The notes beneath the pieces were generated by a model that was not told the DNA's origin, did not search any database, and worked only from the letters and a program-made list of their open reading frames with translations. Both the position numbers and the translations under genes were made by a program. Of a stretch of 64,000 nucleotides of DNA, positions 15,653 to 24,238 are shown piece by piece. The stretch comes from Bin75 sp965200435 (GTDB lineage Bacteria > Nitrospirota > Nitrospiria > Nitrospirales > UBA8639), in NCBI GenBank assembly GCA_965200435.1, contig OZ241337.1:1922001-1986000 (forward strand), given 5' to 3'. Numbering within the stretch: the stretch's first letter is position 1; each line of letters begins with the position of its first letter.

Positions 15653-16363
15653 TTATTTCGTGGCAGTGATAAACCAACCTAGCGAGACCGCGCAGATCGA
15701 CTTGCCCTTCCGTCCTTCATATCGGTCAACGTTATAGAAATTGAGCATGGCGTAGAGGATGTCCTTCAGGTAAGCACTTTCCATGTGCAAGGCTTTCGGT
15801 AGAAGGCCGCGGCGACCACTGATTGTTCTGGCGGTAGTGTAGCGGCCCCAGACCAGCGGCTCGAGTTCTACCCGAGTGAATCCGACGCGCCGCATGGATT
15901 CTTCCCACCAGCTCGGCGTGCCCCGAAAGAAGTCATCAGGATGCGCGTGTATCCAGTATATGAAGGGTACGGAGATGAAGACGGTCCCGCTCGGTTTCAA
16001 CACCCTATGGATTTCATGGAGCATGAATTTTGCGTCATAGATGTGCTCGAGGGTGTTGAGGCAGAACGCCGTATCGTAGGTATCGTCCTCTACCGGGAAT
16101 GGTGCGCCGGGCTCAACGAGATACGTCGGTCCAATCTCCGGATCGATGTTGATCGAGTCGATTCCAACCGTTGTTGGAAGGAACGGATTGCTCCGCGCCT
16201 TGCGCCCGCCTCCTATGTCCAGGACACGGCCTCGAACATCCACCTTCTCCAACCGCTCGTATTCTAGAGACCGCAAAACAAATTCATCCGGGAACTTTCG
16301 ACGCAGCACACGCCAGCGCCTGAACGTCGGTAGGGGTGGCGGGGTATAGACATATTCCATCAC
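15653..16363 (-). CDS. SAM-dependent methyltransferase
   Basis: A 236-residue class I methyltransferase: RGRVLDIGGGRKA (motif I), GIDSINIDPE (motif II), DTAFCLNTLEHIYD (motif IV-like) and the post-I segment HEIHRVLKPSGTVFISVPF, all typical of the UbiE/Methyltransf_11 type. It stands between the FkbM gene and the second GT25 gene, so it probably acts on a glycan or glycolipid. Spacing of 150 bases on each side suggests separate translation. No homopolymer tract is present. Confidence 0.8.
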   Translation of the reverse strand: MMEYVYTPPPLPTFRRWRVLRRKFPDEFVLRSLEYERLEKVDVRGRVLDIGGGRKARSNPFLPTTVGIDSINIDPEIGPTYLVEPGAPFPVEDDTYDTAFCLNTLEHIYDAKFMLHEIHRVLKPSGTVFISVPFIYWIHAHPDDFFRGTPSWWEESMRRVGFTRVELEPLVWGRYTTARTISGRRGLLPKALHMESAYLKDILYAMLNFYNVDRYEGRKGKSICAVSLGWFITATK

Positions 16364-16514
16364 GTTTCCAACTTGCGAGTCTTTGGATCTTTGCCATTCT
16401 ATGAAAAGGCGCTACCTGACGCAAACCGTCGCTCGGGCTTTCAGTGCTTTGCTGGTCTGTGTACGGCCCGGTGAGAATTCGGCAAACACAAGAATACAGC
16501 GGCGGTAGAACCTA

Positions 16515-17270
16515 TCAGCGATCCTTCCGGACATGCCTTCTGCGATAAAAGGCAAGACGCATTTGGATGGCTTCCGTAATTGCGCTCTGTATGCGCCTTG
16601 TCATGCTCACGATATCCCGCTGACGTCGATCTCGGGGTGCCTCCTGCAGCACAGAGCGCGGGCTGAATATCTTGCTGTGGTGAACCACCGGGGGATCGAG
16701 GGTGAAAGTGCGTAACCCGTGTAGCCAGTATGCGTGAAATGAATGATCTGACCGATAGATGATTCGGGGAACCCGTTCCAGAAAATTGCCGGCTGCCTTG
16801 CGGGTTATGACGTAGCCCTGTGTGCCCCAGTCCGATGGCCGAACAAGGCCTAATTGATATCTGTCGGACAGGCGCAGGAGCGGCACGAAACGATGGGCCG
16901 CCTTGTTGCGGTGCAGGAAAACGATGTCGGCCCCGGAATCGATTTGCTCGATCACATCGAGAGCGTTTATCGTGTCAGGAGCGAGCGTGACGTCGTCCTC
17001 GAATATGGCGACTCTCTCGAAGCCTTTGGCAATCATGTAGCGAAGAGCCCGTCTATGGCTGAGTGCGCAGGCGATCATCCCAGCGGAAAGCGGACGCCGC
17101 CCCTGCCGCCGTCGTGCTTCGGCATCGACCAGTGCGAAGTCCGCTTCGTCAAGATTTTGCCAGTCAGTGGCTGGGAAAATTTCGAAGGCCATGCCCAACC
17201 GTCGGAATTGCTCGATCATGGCGGCACGGCGATCGGACACTCTTGGCACATTGATACAAAGGACCTGCAT
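16515..17270 (-). CDS. GT25 glycosyltransferase
   Basis: A 251-residue family 25 enzyme: starts MQVLCINVPRVSDRR, then CALSHRRALRYMIAKG, the catalytic AIFEDDVTLAPDT and a later GTQGYVITRKAAGNFL segment. It is a paralogue of the phase-variable enzyme at 13905-14662, but the segment before EDD has no G run and reads normally. It therefore serves as the control that fixes what the intact paralogue should look like. It would add a hexose to lipopolysaccharide or another surface glycan. Ten bases separate it from the upstream GT4 gene stop. Confidence 0.85.
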   Translation of the reverse strand: MQVLCINVPRVSDRRAAMIEQFRRLGMAFEIFPATDWQNLDEADFALVDAEARRRQGRRPLSAGMIACALSHRRALRYMIAKGFERVAIFEDDVTLAPDTINALDVIEQIDSGADIVFLHRNKAAHRFVPLLRLSDRYQLGLVRPSDWGTQGYVITRKAAGNFLERVPRIIYRSDHSFHAYWLHGLRTFTLDPPVVHHSKIFSPRSVLQEAPRDRRQRDIVSMTRRIQSAITEAIQMRLAFYRRRHVRKDR

Positions 17271-17279
17271 GGTAGTCAG

Positions 17280-18752
17280 CTACCCTCCGAATTTGTTGCC
17301 TACACGTGCCCCATCGCGATGGTTGCGTACAGTCTCTGTGATGAGTCGCTCGTATATCGCGACCGAATTTTCTGCAGAAAAGTATTCCGCTCTCTTCAAC
17401 AGCAACGTCCTCGGAGGTGGGTTCTCAAGGGTAAGCCGCATGGCTTCCGCCAAGGCTTCCACATCGGCGACAGGAACCAAGCGGCCAATCCGTCCGCCCT
17501 CCAGAATCTCCGACGGTCCCGAAGGGCAATCAGTGCTGACACAGGGGCAACCGCAGGCGAGGGCTTCGATCAAGACGGTTGGTAAGCCTTCCATTCGCGA
17601 AGACATCGCGAAGAGAGATGCGCGCGACATGAAGGCGTAAGGGTTATCCACCCATCCCGGCATCGAAACCCTGTCCTCCAGGTCCAGCCTGCGAACGAGG
17701 GCAGTCAGGTCTTTCCGTTGGTCGCCCTCGCCGAGCAGGATCAACCGGACGGGAGTCACCATCGATAGCTTTTGGAAAGCCCGGATCAAAGTTGGGAAAT
17801 CTTTGACCGGTACGAACCTGCCGGCGGAAAGGATGATGGGTGGCCTGCCATCGGCCAGCCAGGGGTGGTCTGGCATTTCCCTGCTCAGTTCTGCCAGCCT
17901 CGGAGTGACGACAGGATTGTAGATCGTGGTTATCCGTTCCTTGGGAACATCTGCCTTAGAGGAAACGCTCTGACGAACCCCTTCGGAAACCGCGACAATG
18001 TGATCGCTGTGCGCCATCAGAGTTCTATACCTGACCCTGTGTCGCAGGCGTCGATTTTCGAGCACGTTATGGACCACTGGAATCACCACTGGAAATGAAC
18101 CGAGCAAAGCCTTCGCGAGCAGTGTCGCTACCTTAGCGTTGGGCAGAGCCGGAAGAACGCAGTCAGGGGTTTCTTTCTTGATGTAGTCGGCGACGAACAG
18201 CACGTTCTTCAACATGCGGGCATTGGGCAATGACAGCGGGTGCCAATTAAATGCCTGCAACAGACTGACGAAGTTTCTCAGAAGTGGTTTGCCGGCCCTT
18301 TCCACGTGCCATCGGCAGACGGATGCGCGAATGCGTGACGCCTCGTAGAATGCGACGCGCTCAATTTTCCCATTTGGGTGCCATCGGCAGACGGGTGCGG
18401 TGCGTGACTCCTCTTCAGCCTTCAAAGCATCGAAGGCGCTCTCCGACAACACGAGACGTGCAGCGGCGGGGATTTCCTGATGATACCGGATGCCCGGCTC
18501 GAGCAAGACGATATCGACCCGATGGCCTAATTTGATCAACCCATCAGCCGTTTGCAATGTAATGCGTTCCGCCCCACCCCCTCCAAGGTTAACAATAACG
18601 AAGGCGATATGGAGACGCGTACGGGCTGGGTGATCAGGCACGGCCACGCCACCCCGCACTTGCCAATTTCCGGTTCGTTGATACCATCTACCCCTTACCG
18701 AAAAAAATAGCAAATCATGTAGCGAGCAGCACGCAACCGGTTTTTTCTCCAC
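17280..18752 (-). CDS. GT4 glycosyltransferase
   Basis: GT-B fold family 4 enzyme. The N-terminal part has LHIAFVIVNLGGGGAERI (acceptor-domain glycine-rich loop) and the C-terminal part the donor motif EGLPTVLIEALACGCPCVSTD. The frame is 490 codons, but homologous sequence starts near residue 46. A downstream start (for example the GTG of VAVPDHPART) is likely, making it about 450 residues. Residues around 120-155 contain a duplicated short motif (VCRWH twice) encoded by a 20-base direct repeat. It ends ten bases before the GT25 start, so the two are co-transcribed. Confidence 0.82.
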   Translation of the reverse strand: MEKKPVACCSLHDLLFFSVRGRWYQRTGNWQVRGGVAVPDHPARTRLHIAFVIVNLGGGGAERITLQTADGLIKLGHRVDIVLLEPGIRYHQEIPAAARLVLSESAFDALKAEEESRTAPVCRWHPNGKIERVAFYEASRIRASVCRWHVERAGKPLLRNFVSLLQAFNWHPLSLPNARMLKNVLFVADYIKKETPDCVLPALPNAKVATLLAKALLGSFPVVIPVVHNVLENRRLRHRVRYRTLMAHSDHIVAVSEGVRQSVSSKADVPKERITTIYNPVVTPRLAELSREMPDHPWLADGRPPIILSAGRFVPVKDFPTLIRAFQKLSMVTPVRLILLGEGDQRKDLTALVRRLDLEDRVSMPGWVDNPYAFMSRASLFAMSSRMEGLPTVLIEALACGCPCVSTDCPSGPSEILEGGRIGRLVPVADVEALAEAMRLTLENPPPRTLLLKRAEYFSAENSVAIYERLITETVRNHRDGARVGNKFGG

Positions 18753-18842
18753 GATTTGCGGATGCCTCTGGGCTTGGCGGTGGGCAAGAGTTCGATCTCG
18801 CTTGCCTTTCCATCCGTGGCTTTGCTGATGAATGTAGCCTCC
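18753..18842. other. Upstream spacer of the GT4 gene
   Basis: No gene or clear promoter seen; repeat cassettes begin at 18843. Confidence 0.5.
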
Positions 18843-19058
18843 GTAGGTCGGGTTGCCGCACGGTGTACCCCGATATCCCCAACGCTCCCCCCTGGGGTCA
18901 TTCCCGACATTTTTTATCGGGAAATCCAGGGGTGATGTCGGCCTCTCCGTTTTTGTCGCTGCCGTCTCTCATGCGACTTGGAGCGGCCCCTGTCAAAACA
19001 GCGCCATAAGATGGCGCTGCGACAAAAGAGGGACGGCCAGTCAGCAGCCGTTGCCCCC
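18843..19058 (+). repeat. Composite cassette copy 1 (216 bp)
   Basis: Fixed order: A-like palindrome start, CCCCTGGGGTCATTCC, D hairpin (CCCGACATTTTTTATCGGG), a GTCGGCCTCTCCG stretch, a CATGCGACTTGGAGCGG stretch, B hairpin (19001-19017), then the next A palindrome. Nearly identical to the following unit. Confidence 0.85.
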
Positions 19059-19272
19059 GTAGGTCGGGTTCGCACGGTGTGCCCCGACATCCCCAACACT
19101 CCCCCCTGGGGTCATTTCCGACATTGTTTATCGGGAAATCCAGGGGTGGTGTCGGCCTCTCCGTTTTTGTCGCTGCCGTCTCTCATGCGACTTGGAGCGG
19201 CCTCTGTCAAAACAGCGCCATAAGATGGCGCTGCGACAAAAGAGGGGCGGCCAGTCAGCAGCCATCACCCCC
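19059..19272 (+). repeat. Composite cassette copy 2 (214 bp), tandem to copy 1
   Basis: Same order of parts as copy 1 in direct tandem, with B hairpin at 19215-19231. Differences are scattered single bases. Confidence 0.85.
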
Positions 19273-19453
19273 GTAGGTCGGGTTGCCGCACGGCGTAACC
19301 CGACATCCCCAGCCTCCTTTTATTGTCATCCTCGACATTTGTCATCGGGGGATGGTGCAGCTACAGAAGAGGGAAGACGAAAGAGCCCTTACCCCAAACC
19401 CTCTCCCAGAGGGCGAGGGAGTAGATCAGGATGGGCCACAGTTCGTCAAGGCG
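19273..19453. repeat. A palindrome, D hairpin and CCCTCTCCC-type segment
   Basis: Third A palindrome of the array at 19273, a D-like hairpin (GACATTTGTCATCGGGGG near 19336) and a CTCTCCCAGAGGGCGAGGG stretch. It ends at the stop of the next gene. Confidence 0.7.
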
Positions 19454-20512
19454 TCATGGCGCGTTTTCACCGCCGTCCAGCAGCTCCCGGTAGAGCGCGT
19501 TGAGGGCTGTGGCTTCGTCCTCGATCCGAAATCCTTCCTCAACGTGGCGACGGGCTGCGGGCGACCATTGCTGCAGCGTGACGGGTGAGGCAAGCGCTGC
19601 CGAGACCGCCGCGCACATCTGTTTTGCGTCACCGGGCGGGATCAGGCGTCCGGTCTCGCCCTCCACCACCAATTCGTCGAATGCGCCGACAGTCGTTGCG
19701 ATCACCGGCACGCCGCAGGCCATCGCTTCGAGCGGGGTCAGCCCGAAGCCTTCCCAGCGTTGTGGGGCCACGAGCAGGTCGAGCGCCTGATACCAGCGTG
19801 GCATTTCCTCCACCGGCACTTCCGGCAGGAACAGGATCCGGTCCTGGAGCCCCACCCGTGCCACCTTCTCGCGCAGGTCCTGCAGGAACGGTCCGTGCTT
19901 GTGCGCGGCGCGGCCCATCACCAGGGCGGTTACCCCGGTGTGTTGGGGTAACACTGCGAGCATCGCGTTGACGAATACGTCCGTGCCCTTCTGGCGCCGG
20001 ATGCGTCCGTAGCACCCGATGGTCACGTTCTCGGGCAGACCGAGCGAGCGCCGGTGAGCGCGGCGGTCCAGGGGAGGATGAAACATCCCGGTGTCGATTC
20101 CATGCAGGATCACGCGCGACGACCGGCGCAGATAGGACGCGGATTTGCGTGACGTTGCGACGATGGCGTCCATGCCCGAGATTAGCAGGCGGGTGTAGCG
20201 CGTGTGATGCCTCTGCGAGGCGGAGGTGAACACCAGTTTCAGGCGTTTTCTGAAAACGTGACGCAGGATCAGCCCCATGAGCATTTCGGTGTTGCGCCGC
20301 GCGTGCCAGACCCGATACGCCCGACCGGACATCAGTATCACGGACCGCAGAGGAACCCAGGGGACGTGGGACGGCAGCCCCGGTCCGGTCGCCACGATCC
20401 CGATCGAGTGAGCCTGCACCGGCAACAGCCGCGCGATCGTTGCCGTAACACCCGACAATCGTCGCTTGAGATTCGGCGCGATCACTTCGATTTTGTCGGG
20501 TATCACGGTCAT
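19454..20512 (-). CDS. GT4 glycosyltransferase
   Basis: A 352-residue GT-B enzyme: IEVIAPNLKRRLSGVTATI at the start, HGIDTGMFHP, GCYGRIRRQKGTDVFV (start of donor domain) and WEGFGLTPLEAMACGVPV (the family 4 EX7E motif). The frame is open another 24 codons upstream, but those residues come from the neighbouring MITE and recur elsewhere in the window. ATG 20512 with a GAGG just before it is therefore the start. The MITE ends 16 bases upstream, so the original promoter is displaced or supplied by the MITE. The gene is bracketed by direct copies of the composite cassette. Confidence 0.85.
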   Translation of the reverse strand: MTVIPDKIEVIAPNLKRRLSGVTATIARLLPVQAHSIGIVATGPGLPSHVPWVPLRSVILMSGRAYRVWHARRNTEMLMGLILRHVFRKRLKLVFTSASQRHHTRYTRLLISGMDAIVATSRKSASYLRRSSRVILHGIDTGMFHPPLDRRAHRRSLGLPENVTIGCYGRIRRQKGTDVFVNAMLAVLPQHTGVTALVMGRAAHKHGPFLQDLREKVARVGLQDRILFLPEVPVEEMPRWYQALDLLVAPQRWEGFGLTPLEAMACGVPVIATTVGAFDELVVEGETGRLIPPGDAKQMCAAVSAALASPVTLQQWSPAARRHVEEGFRIEDEATALNALYRELLDGGENAP

Positions 20513-20528
20513 CCTCAATATCAGCCAA

Positions 20529-20670
20529 GGAACCTCTGATTGAGTGCACGATCGGGCGCACGGCGGCGTGGTGTCCTCGCTCAACCCTCACCGCTCTCTC
20601 TGATACGCTTCGGGTTTCGCTCCGGGACGCCTGGCCCTGCATCCCGCTATCACACTAAATCAGAGGTTCT
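20529..20670 (-). mobile_element. MITE copy 3 (142 bp, inverted) with extra end fragment
   Basis: Same 142-bp element in reverse orientation: GGAACCTCTGATT at the left and AATCAGAGGTTCT at the right, flanks CCAA (20525-20528) and CTAA (20671-20674). The right terminus is repeated immediately outside as TAATCAGAGGTTCTCTAA (20675-20692). This is either a second insertion event's scar or slippage. It lies directly upstream of the GT4 start. Confidence 0.88.
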
Positions 20671-20692
20671 CTAATAATCAGAGGTTCTCTAA

Positions 20693-20887
20693 TGGTTGGG
20701 GGCAATGATTTGCTACAGTCAAAATCCGACAACCGGATGTCCGGGTGATTACGGTCAACAATATGGTTGATAGGCATTATATAGGTCGTTGTGCTTCGCA
20801 AAGAAAAAACAAAGCTCTGGATCCCCGATGACAAATAGCCTGTCCCCGACATGTGTCATCGGGGATCAGGGATGACAGACAAAGTAA
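20693..20887. repeat. Spacer with D hairpin
   Basis: About 140 bases with no gene. Near 20838-20880 is a D hairpin (CCCCGACATGTGTCATCGGGG) followed by AGGGATGACAGAC. Confidence 0.6.
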
Positions 20888-21113
20888 GGGAGGTCGGGTT
20901 AGCCGCTCCGGCGCAACCCGACACCGCCGCCCCTGCTCCCTAGGGTCATTCCCGACATCTTTTATCGGATATCCAGGGGCGGTGTCGGCCTCTCCGTCTT
21001 TGTCGCTGTCGCCTCTTATGCGGATCTTGGAGAGGCCGCTGTCAAAGAAGCGCCATAAGATGGCGCAGCTACAAAAGAGAGGGAGACCGGTCCGCCGCCG
21101 TAGCCCCCGTAGG
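20888..21113 (+). repeat. Composite cassette copy 3
   Basis: Same part order as the tandem copies at 18843-19272: A palindrome, D hairpin, GTCGGCCTCTCCG stretch, B hairpin (21050-21066), next A palindrome at 21109. More diverged than copies 1 and 2 from each other. Same orientation as they are. Confidence 0.8.
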
Positions 21114-21285
21114 TCAGGTTAGCCGACAGGCGTCATCCGACAAGCTCCTGCCTCTCTCTTCTGTCAACGCATGCGTGAACATTTACAATCGGGCGATGAC
21201 GCAGCTACAATAAGGAGAGGGCGTCGACCATTCTCTATAATCCCCTGTATACGATAAGTTTCTCTGTTTGTATAACTGGTTCAAC
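21114..21285. repeat. A palindrome remainder and C motif
   Basis: Completes the A palindrome (to about 21145), then a C motif near 21161-21185 (CTGTCAACGCATGCGTGAAC). The last 90 bases before the Panacea gene are AT-rich and may hold its promoter, with no convincing boxes seen. Confidence 0.6.
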
Positions 21286-21846
21286 ATGGACAAGCAAAAG
21301 CTGGCATACGAATTTTCAGATCCCAATAATGAAAAGTTAAAGGAAATGATTCTGTACATTTCCGAAAAGTGCAAAAATCATGGGGCATTTGGTGTGACCA
21401 AACCTAATAAAATCTTATGGTTTTCTGATGCATTCGCGTTTAAGTATCTTGGGAAGCCGATCACCGGAACTCCATACATTCGTAAGGACTATGGCCCCGT
21501 TCCCAAGTATATGACAGAAGTCAGAGAAGAGCTTGTCCAAAGCAGGGAACTTGCGATTCGAAAAGGACAATTTTTTAATCGCAGACAAGAACGTCCCATT
21601 CATCTTCGTCGGGCCAATGTTCACTTTTTTAGTGCCGACCAATTACGTATGGTCGATGATGTCATTGAAATTCTTGAAGATGCAAGTGCTGCCGAGGTCA
21701 GTGAGTTATCACATGAAAAAGTATGGGAATTGCTGAAAGACGAAGAGCCAATGCCATACGAAGCGTTGCTCATTTCAGGTGAGCCTGTGAACCAAGGCGA
21801 TATTGACAGAACGAAGGCATTGGTCAGGGAAGGTGTCCTAAAGTAG
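21286..21846 (+). CDS. Panacea-domain (DUF4065) protein, putative antitoxin
   Basis: A 186-residue protein: KLKEMILYISEKC at the N-terminus, then TKPNKILWFSDAFAFKYLG, TGTPYIRKDYGPVPKYM, and later LSHEKVWELLKDEEPMPYE. These match the DUF4065/Panacea pattern known from SocA and from PanA antitoxins, which neutralise many unrelated toxins. ATG 21286 is preferred over a TTG at 21268 because it starts the conserved region. It is AT-rich compared with flanks, consistent with transfer. The next reading frame begins directly at its stop. Confidence 0.82.
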   Translation: MDKQKLAYEFSDPNNEKLKEMILYISEKCKNHGAFGVTKPNKILWFSDAFAFKYLGKPITGTPYIRKDYGPVPKYMTEVREELVQSRELAIRKGQFFNRRQERPIHLRRANVHFFSADQLRMVDDVIEILEDASAAEVSELSHEKVWELLKDEEPMPYEALLISGEPVNQGDIDRTKALVREGVLK

Positions 21847-22141
21847 GTGGGAATAGACTTTGGTGGTGAGCGCTGGGAATTCGTTCACAGTCATGAGTTT
21901 GATGCCAGGATTGCGGAACGTGGCCGTTACGAGCAACTTGACGAGCAATTGGCAATCGCGCACTGGGTTATTGCGAGAGATCCGGAAAGTGAAGATTCAA
22001 AAACGGGAATTAAGGATAATTGAGGATAGTCGAATGGTTAAGACTCATGGCGAGAATGGCGAGATGAGAGTTTGGTATAGGGTTTCTGATAGAGACAAGA
22101 GACAAGTTGAGTTGATGTTTTTGGAGCCTATTGGATTTTAG
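21847..22141 (+). pseudogene. Toxin-like partner of the Panacea gene, frameshifted
   Basis: GTG 21847 follows the TAG of the antitoxin with no gap. Frame one reads IDFGGERWEFVHSHEFDARI and LAIAHWVIARDPES before stopping at TGA 22021-22023. The coding signal then continues in another frame (ELRIIEDSRMVKTHGENG, MRVWYRVSDRDKR, ending LEPIGF at 22141). The shift must lie at about 21985-22015, near a run of five A. The joined product of about 97 residues would end with a strand pattern like RelE/ParE toxins. Mutation, sequencing error or programmed shift are all possible. Confidence 0.6.
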
Positions 22142-22364
22142 GAGGTGGCTCTACTTCGAACTTCTTGCGTTGAGGGTAATTTTTTGCCGCCTGCCGTTCC
22201 TGATCAGTACAACACTTCCAACATACTCCCACGGCCCGATACCCGTTCTTCTTGACTGGAACTCCTTCGCTTTGCGACGGCAGCACAGAAGCGCATTTCT
22301 TGTGCCTCGTGGCATCGGAGACATTGATATTTCGTCTTTGGGCGCTTGGATGGTTGATGCACAA
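22128..22364 (-). CDS. Small Cys-rich protein, possible
   Basis: A 78-codon frame (TTG start) downstream of pyrE and in the same direction. It begins with a CINHPS segment and later has VGVCWKCC plus a charged tail (QERQAAKNYPQRKKFE). Two Cys pairs and a His could bind zinc. The start codon is weak and the frame overlaps the 3' end of the toxin-like gene on the other strand by 14 bases. It is listed because the amino-acid pattern looks protein-like; I do not recognise the family. Confidence 0.4.
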   Translation of the reverse strand: MCINHPSAQRRNINVSDATRHKKCASVLPSQSEGVPVKKNGYRAVGVCWKCCTDQERQAAKNYPQRKKFEVEPPPKIQ

Positions 22365-22404
22365 CCCCGTTTACGGCCTTTATCTTGAGGTCGTGAAACG
22401 GTTG

Positions 22405-22986
22405 TCAGGCGGCTTTCAACTCGTCCAGGGTTAAGAGACTGATTAATGACACGCCTTGCGCTTCGATTTTCTGTTTGCCCTCCTGTTCCTGCCGATCCAC
22501 GATGATCAGGGCGTGCGACACGTGAAGTTGGGCGTCCCTAGCGGCTTGGAGGGCTTGCAGGAGCGATCCACCGCTGGTCAGCACGTCGTCGACGATCAAC
22601 GTGCGGGCGTTGGCCTTGATCGCGCCTTCGATGCGTTTGCCCAGTCCATGATCTTTGGCCTGTTTGCGAATGACAAAGGTGTCGTACGTATTCGGCGGTT
22701 GAGTTGCAAAGGCATAATCGGATATAGCTGTCGCCAGGGGAATGGCTCCGATTTCCAGACCACCTACCGCTTCAAGGGAAAGGTCACGGATGGCTTCACA
22801 CGCGAGTTGCGCCACGAGCCACCGGGCATCCGGATGCGCGAGCAGTGCCCGGCAGTCCACGTAATAGGGGCTGGTTTCTCCGGAGGCCAGCACAAAGCCG
22901 TTGTCCGGGTTCCATTGAAACGCCTCGTATTGCCGGAACAGAGTCGCCAGTTGTTGGACGGCGTCCATGAAAAGCAGGTCTAGCAT
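22405..22986 (-). CDS. pyrE: Orotate phosphoribosyltransferase
   Basis: Joins orotate and PRPP to make OMP in pyrimidine synthesis. The PRPP-binding motif TLIVDDVLTSGGS lies near residue 132, preceded by the catalytic loop region RKQAKDHGLGKRIEG and by SPYYVDCR near residue 40. ATG 22986 (LDLLFMDAVQQL) gives 193 residues; ATG 22968 is an alternative. The frame is open further up, but that part is repeat sequence with a reversed C motif (23013-23036). Works with pyrD at 32.4 kb. Confidence 0.93.
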   Translation of the reverse strand: MLDLLFMDAVQQLATLFRQYEAFQWNPDNGFVLASGETSPYYVDCRALLAHPDARWLVAQLACEAIRDLSLEAVGGLEIGAIPLATAISDYAFATQPPNTYDTFVIRKQAKDHGLGKRIEGAIKANARTLIVDDVLTSGGSLLQALQAARDAQLHVSHALIIVDRQEQEGKQKIEAQGVSLISLLTLDELKAA

Positions 22987-23317
22987 TTGACGACGAGGGA
23001 TGACAACGTTCACTGATTCGTTGACAGAATACGAGGCCGGCTCCATCATATCTGTCATGGCATGAAATGCCCTTCTTTTGCCGTTTCCGATGTTGGCAAT
23101 GGGGATCCCAGGTCGTTGTTTTTGCATGTGTCGCAGACGCATCTTATGCGTCTTGGAGGCTGTTTTCGAAGAAGCGCCATAAGATGGCGCGGCTACACAA
23201 GAGGCGGAGAAGACATCGGGATGACAGAGAAAGACAACTGTGTCAACGAATTGGTGAACGCAGACGAGGATAGAAAGGAAAAGGCGTGACGTGGCAAGGC
23301 GTTTGTGAACGACGATC
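22987..23317. repeat. Repeat mosaic between pyrE and next gene
   Basis: Holds a reversed C motif (23013-23036), a B hairpin (23174-23190) and a forward C motif (23239-23262, CTGTGTCAACGAATTGGTGA). It lies between divergent genes, so their promoters must be among these repeats; no clear boxes seen. Confidence 0.65.
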
Positions 23318-24175
23318 ATGTTCAAGATAAAAAAACGGCCGTTGAAACCGGCTAAAGAGGTGCAACTCTACAATGTTTTGGAGAATTACACGGATTTCGA
23401 TCCTCCCGGGAATGTTATGGTGTGCGCTATGGCCGGTGAGGAGAATATCGAGCATCATGCAAAGATTCTGGGGGAAAGTCATGACATCCCGGTTGACGAC
23501 ATGCTCCGGTTGTTGACGGAAGGGGGGCTGTATGCGTATCCGGAAACCGGAGGCGTGGTGACGCGCGGGTTGTTCGTATGCCGGGTCGATCCGAACGGGC
23601 TCGAACCCAAGCAGACCTGGGTTCTGGATTTGGAGCAGACCGCACAGGCCGAACAACTTGCAAGGTTTTCGGCTATTCCCTTAGCCGAGGCCGCGGCGCG
23701 TGTGTTTTACCGGGGCCTCCCCGAGGAGTTGCAGTCACGCCTGAAACAAAAAAATCTGGGGCTTGATTGCCGTAAGCTGGAGCGGTCGGTGGCTCAAGGG
23801 GGAGACCTGCGCTATATTGATTTTCGCAAAGACTGGTCTCCGTATTTCAAACGCAAGTGTTCGATGCCGGATGGGTCGATGGTCGAAACCGGCGGAATCG
23901 GGGAATTTGCCGAACTCCACGGCATCACGGTGGCGCAGGCGCAGACGTTGATGGAGCAGGGCGGGACGTTGGACCTTGAAGATGGGGTGCTGGCGTGCCA
24001 GGTGATTAATAACCAGCCCACGGTTGCCCGCTTCAACGCCCAACAGTATGCCAAGGCCAAACAGTTGATGGACACCAAGGGGCTTCACGTCATGGATGCG
24101 CTGAGTGAGATGGCGTTGAACGACCCCGTGCTGATGCGCGCGTTGAGACGGGCGGAGCAGGACAATGCGGGTTGA
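23318..24175 (+). CDS. Conserved-looking hypothetical protein
   Basis: A 285-residue soluble protein without signal peptide, starting MFKIKKRPLKPAKEVQLY. It contains GGVVTRGLFVCRVDPNGLEP and a later QGGDLRYIDFRKDWSPYFKR segment. The C-terminus has two similar helical pieces beginning GITVAQAQTLMEQGGTLDL and KGLHVMDALSEMALNDPV, each resembling the earlier DIPVDDMLRLLTEGGLYAY. That suggests two or three copies of a small helical unit. I do not recognise the family. Codon use is like the housekeeping genes, so it is probably a resident gene. A 63-base gap separates it from the exported SUMF1-like protein. Confidence 0.75.
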   Translation: MFKIKKRPLKPAKEVQLYNVLENYTDFDPPGNVMVCAMAGEENIEHHAKILGESHDIPVDDMLRLLTEGGLYAYPETGGVVTRGLFVCRVDPNGLEPKQTWVLDLEQTAQAEQLARFSAIPLAEAAARVFYRGLPEELQSRLKQKNLGLDCRKLERSVAQGGDLRYIDFRKDWSPYFKRKCSMPDGSMVETGGIGEFAELHGITVAQAQTLMEQGGTLDLEDGVLACQVINNQPTVARFNAQQYAKAKQLMDTKGLHVMDALSEMALNDPVLMRALRRAEQDNAG

Positions 24176-24238
24176 CGCGAGAATCCGGTTCCCATGGCCT
24201 TCGACAAGGGGGCCGGTCGTTTTTCGTATGGAGGCGAT

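Noticed and set aside
18843..19272. CRISPR-like array
   Set aside because: Two 214-bp units with a fixed mosaic order and no short unique spacers; it is a tandem duplication, not a CRISPR.
20513..20584. N-terminal 24 extra codons on the GT4 frame
   Set aside because: Those residues come from the adjacent MITE and recur in MITE copy 5 without the GT4 gene; ATG 20512 with GAGG is preferred.
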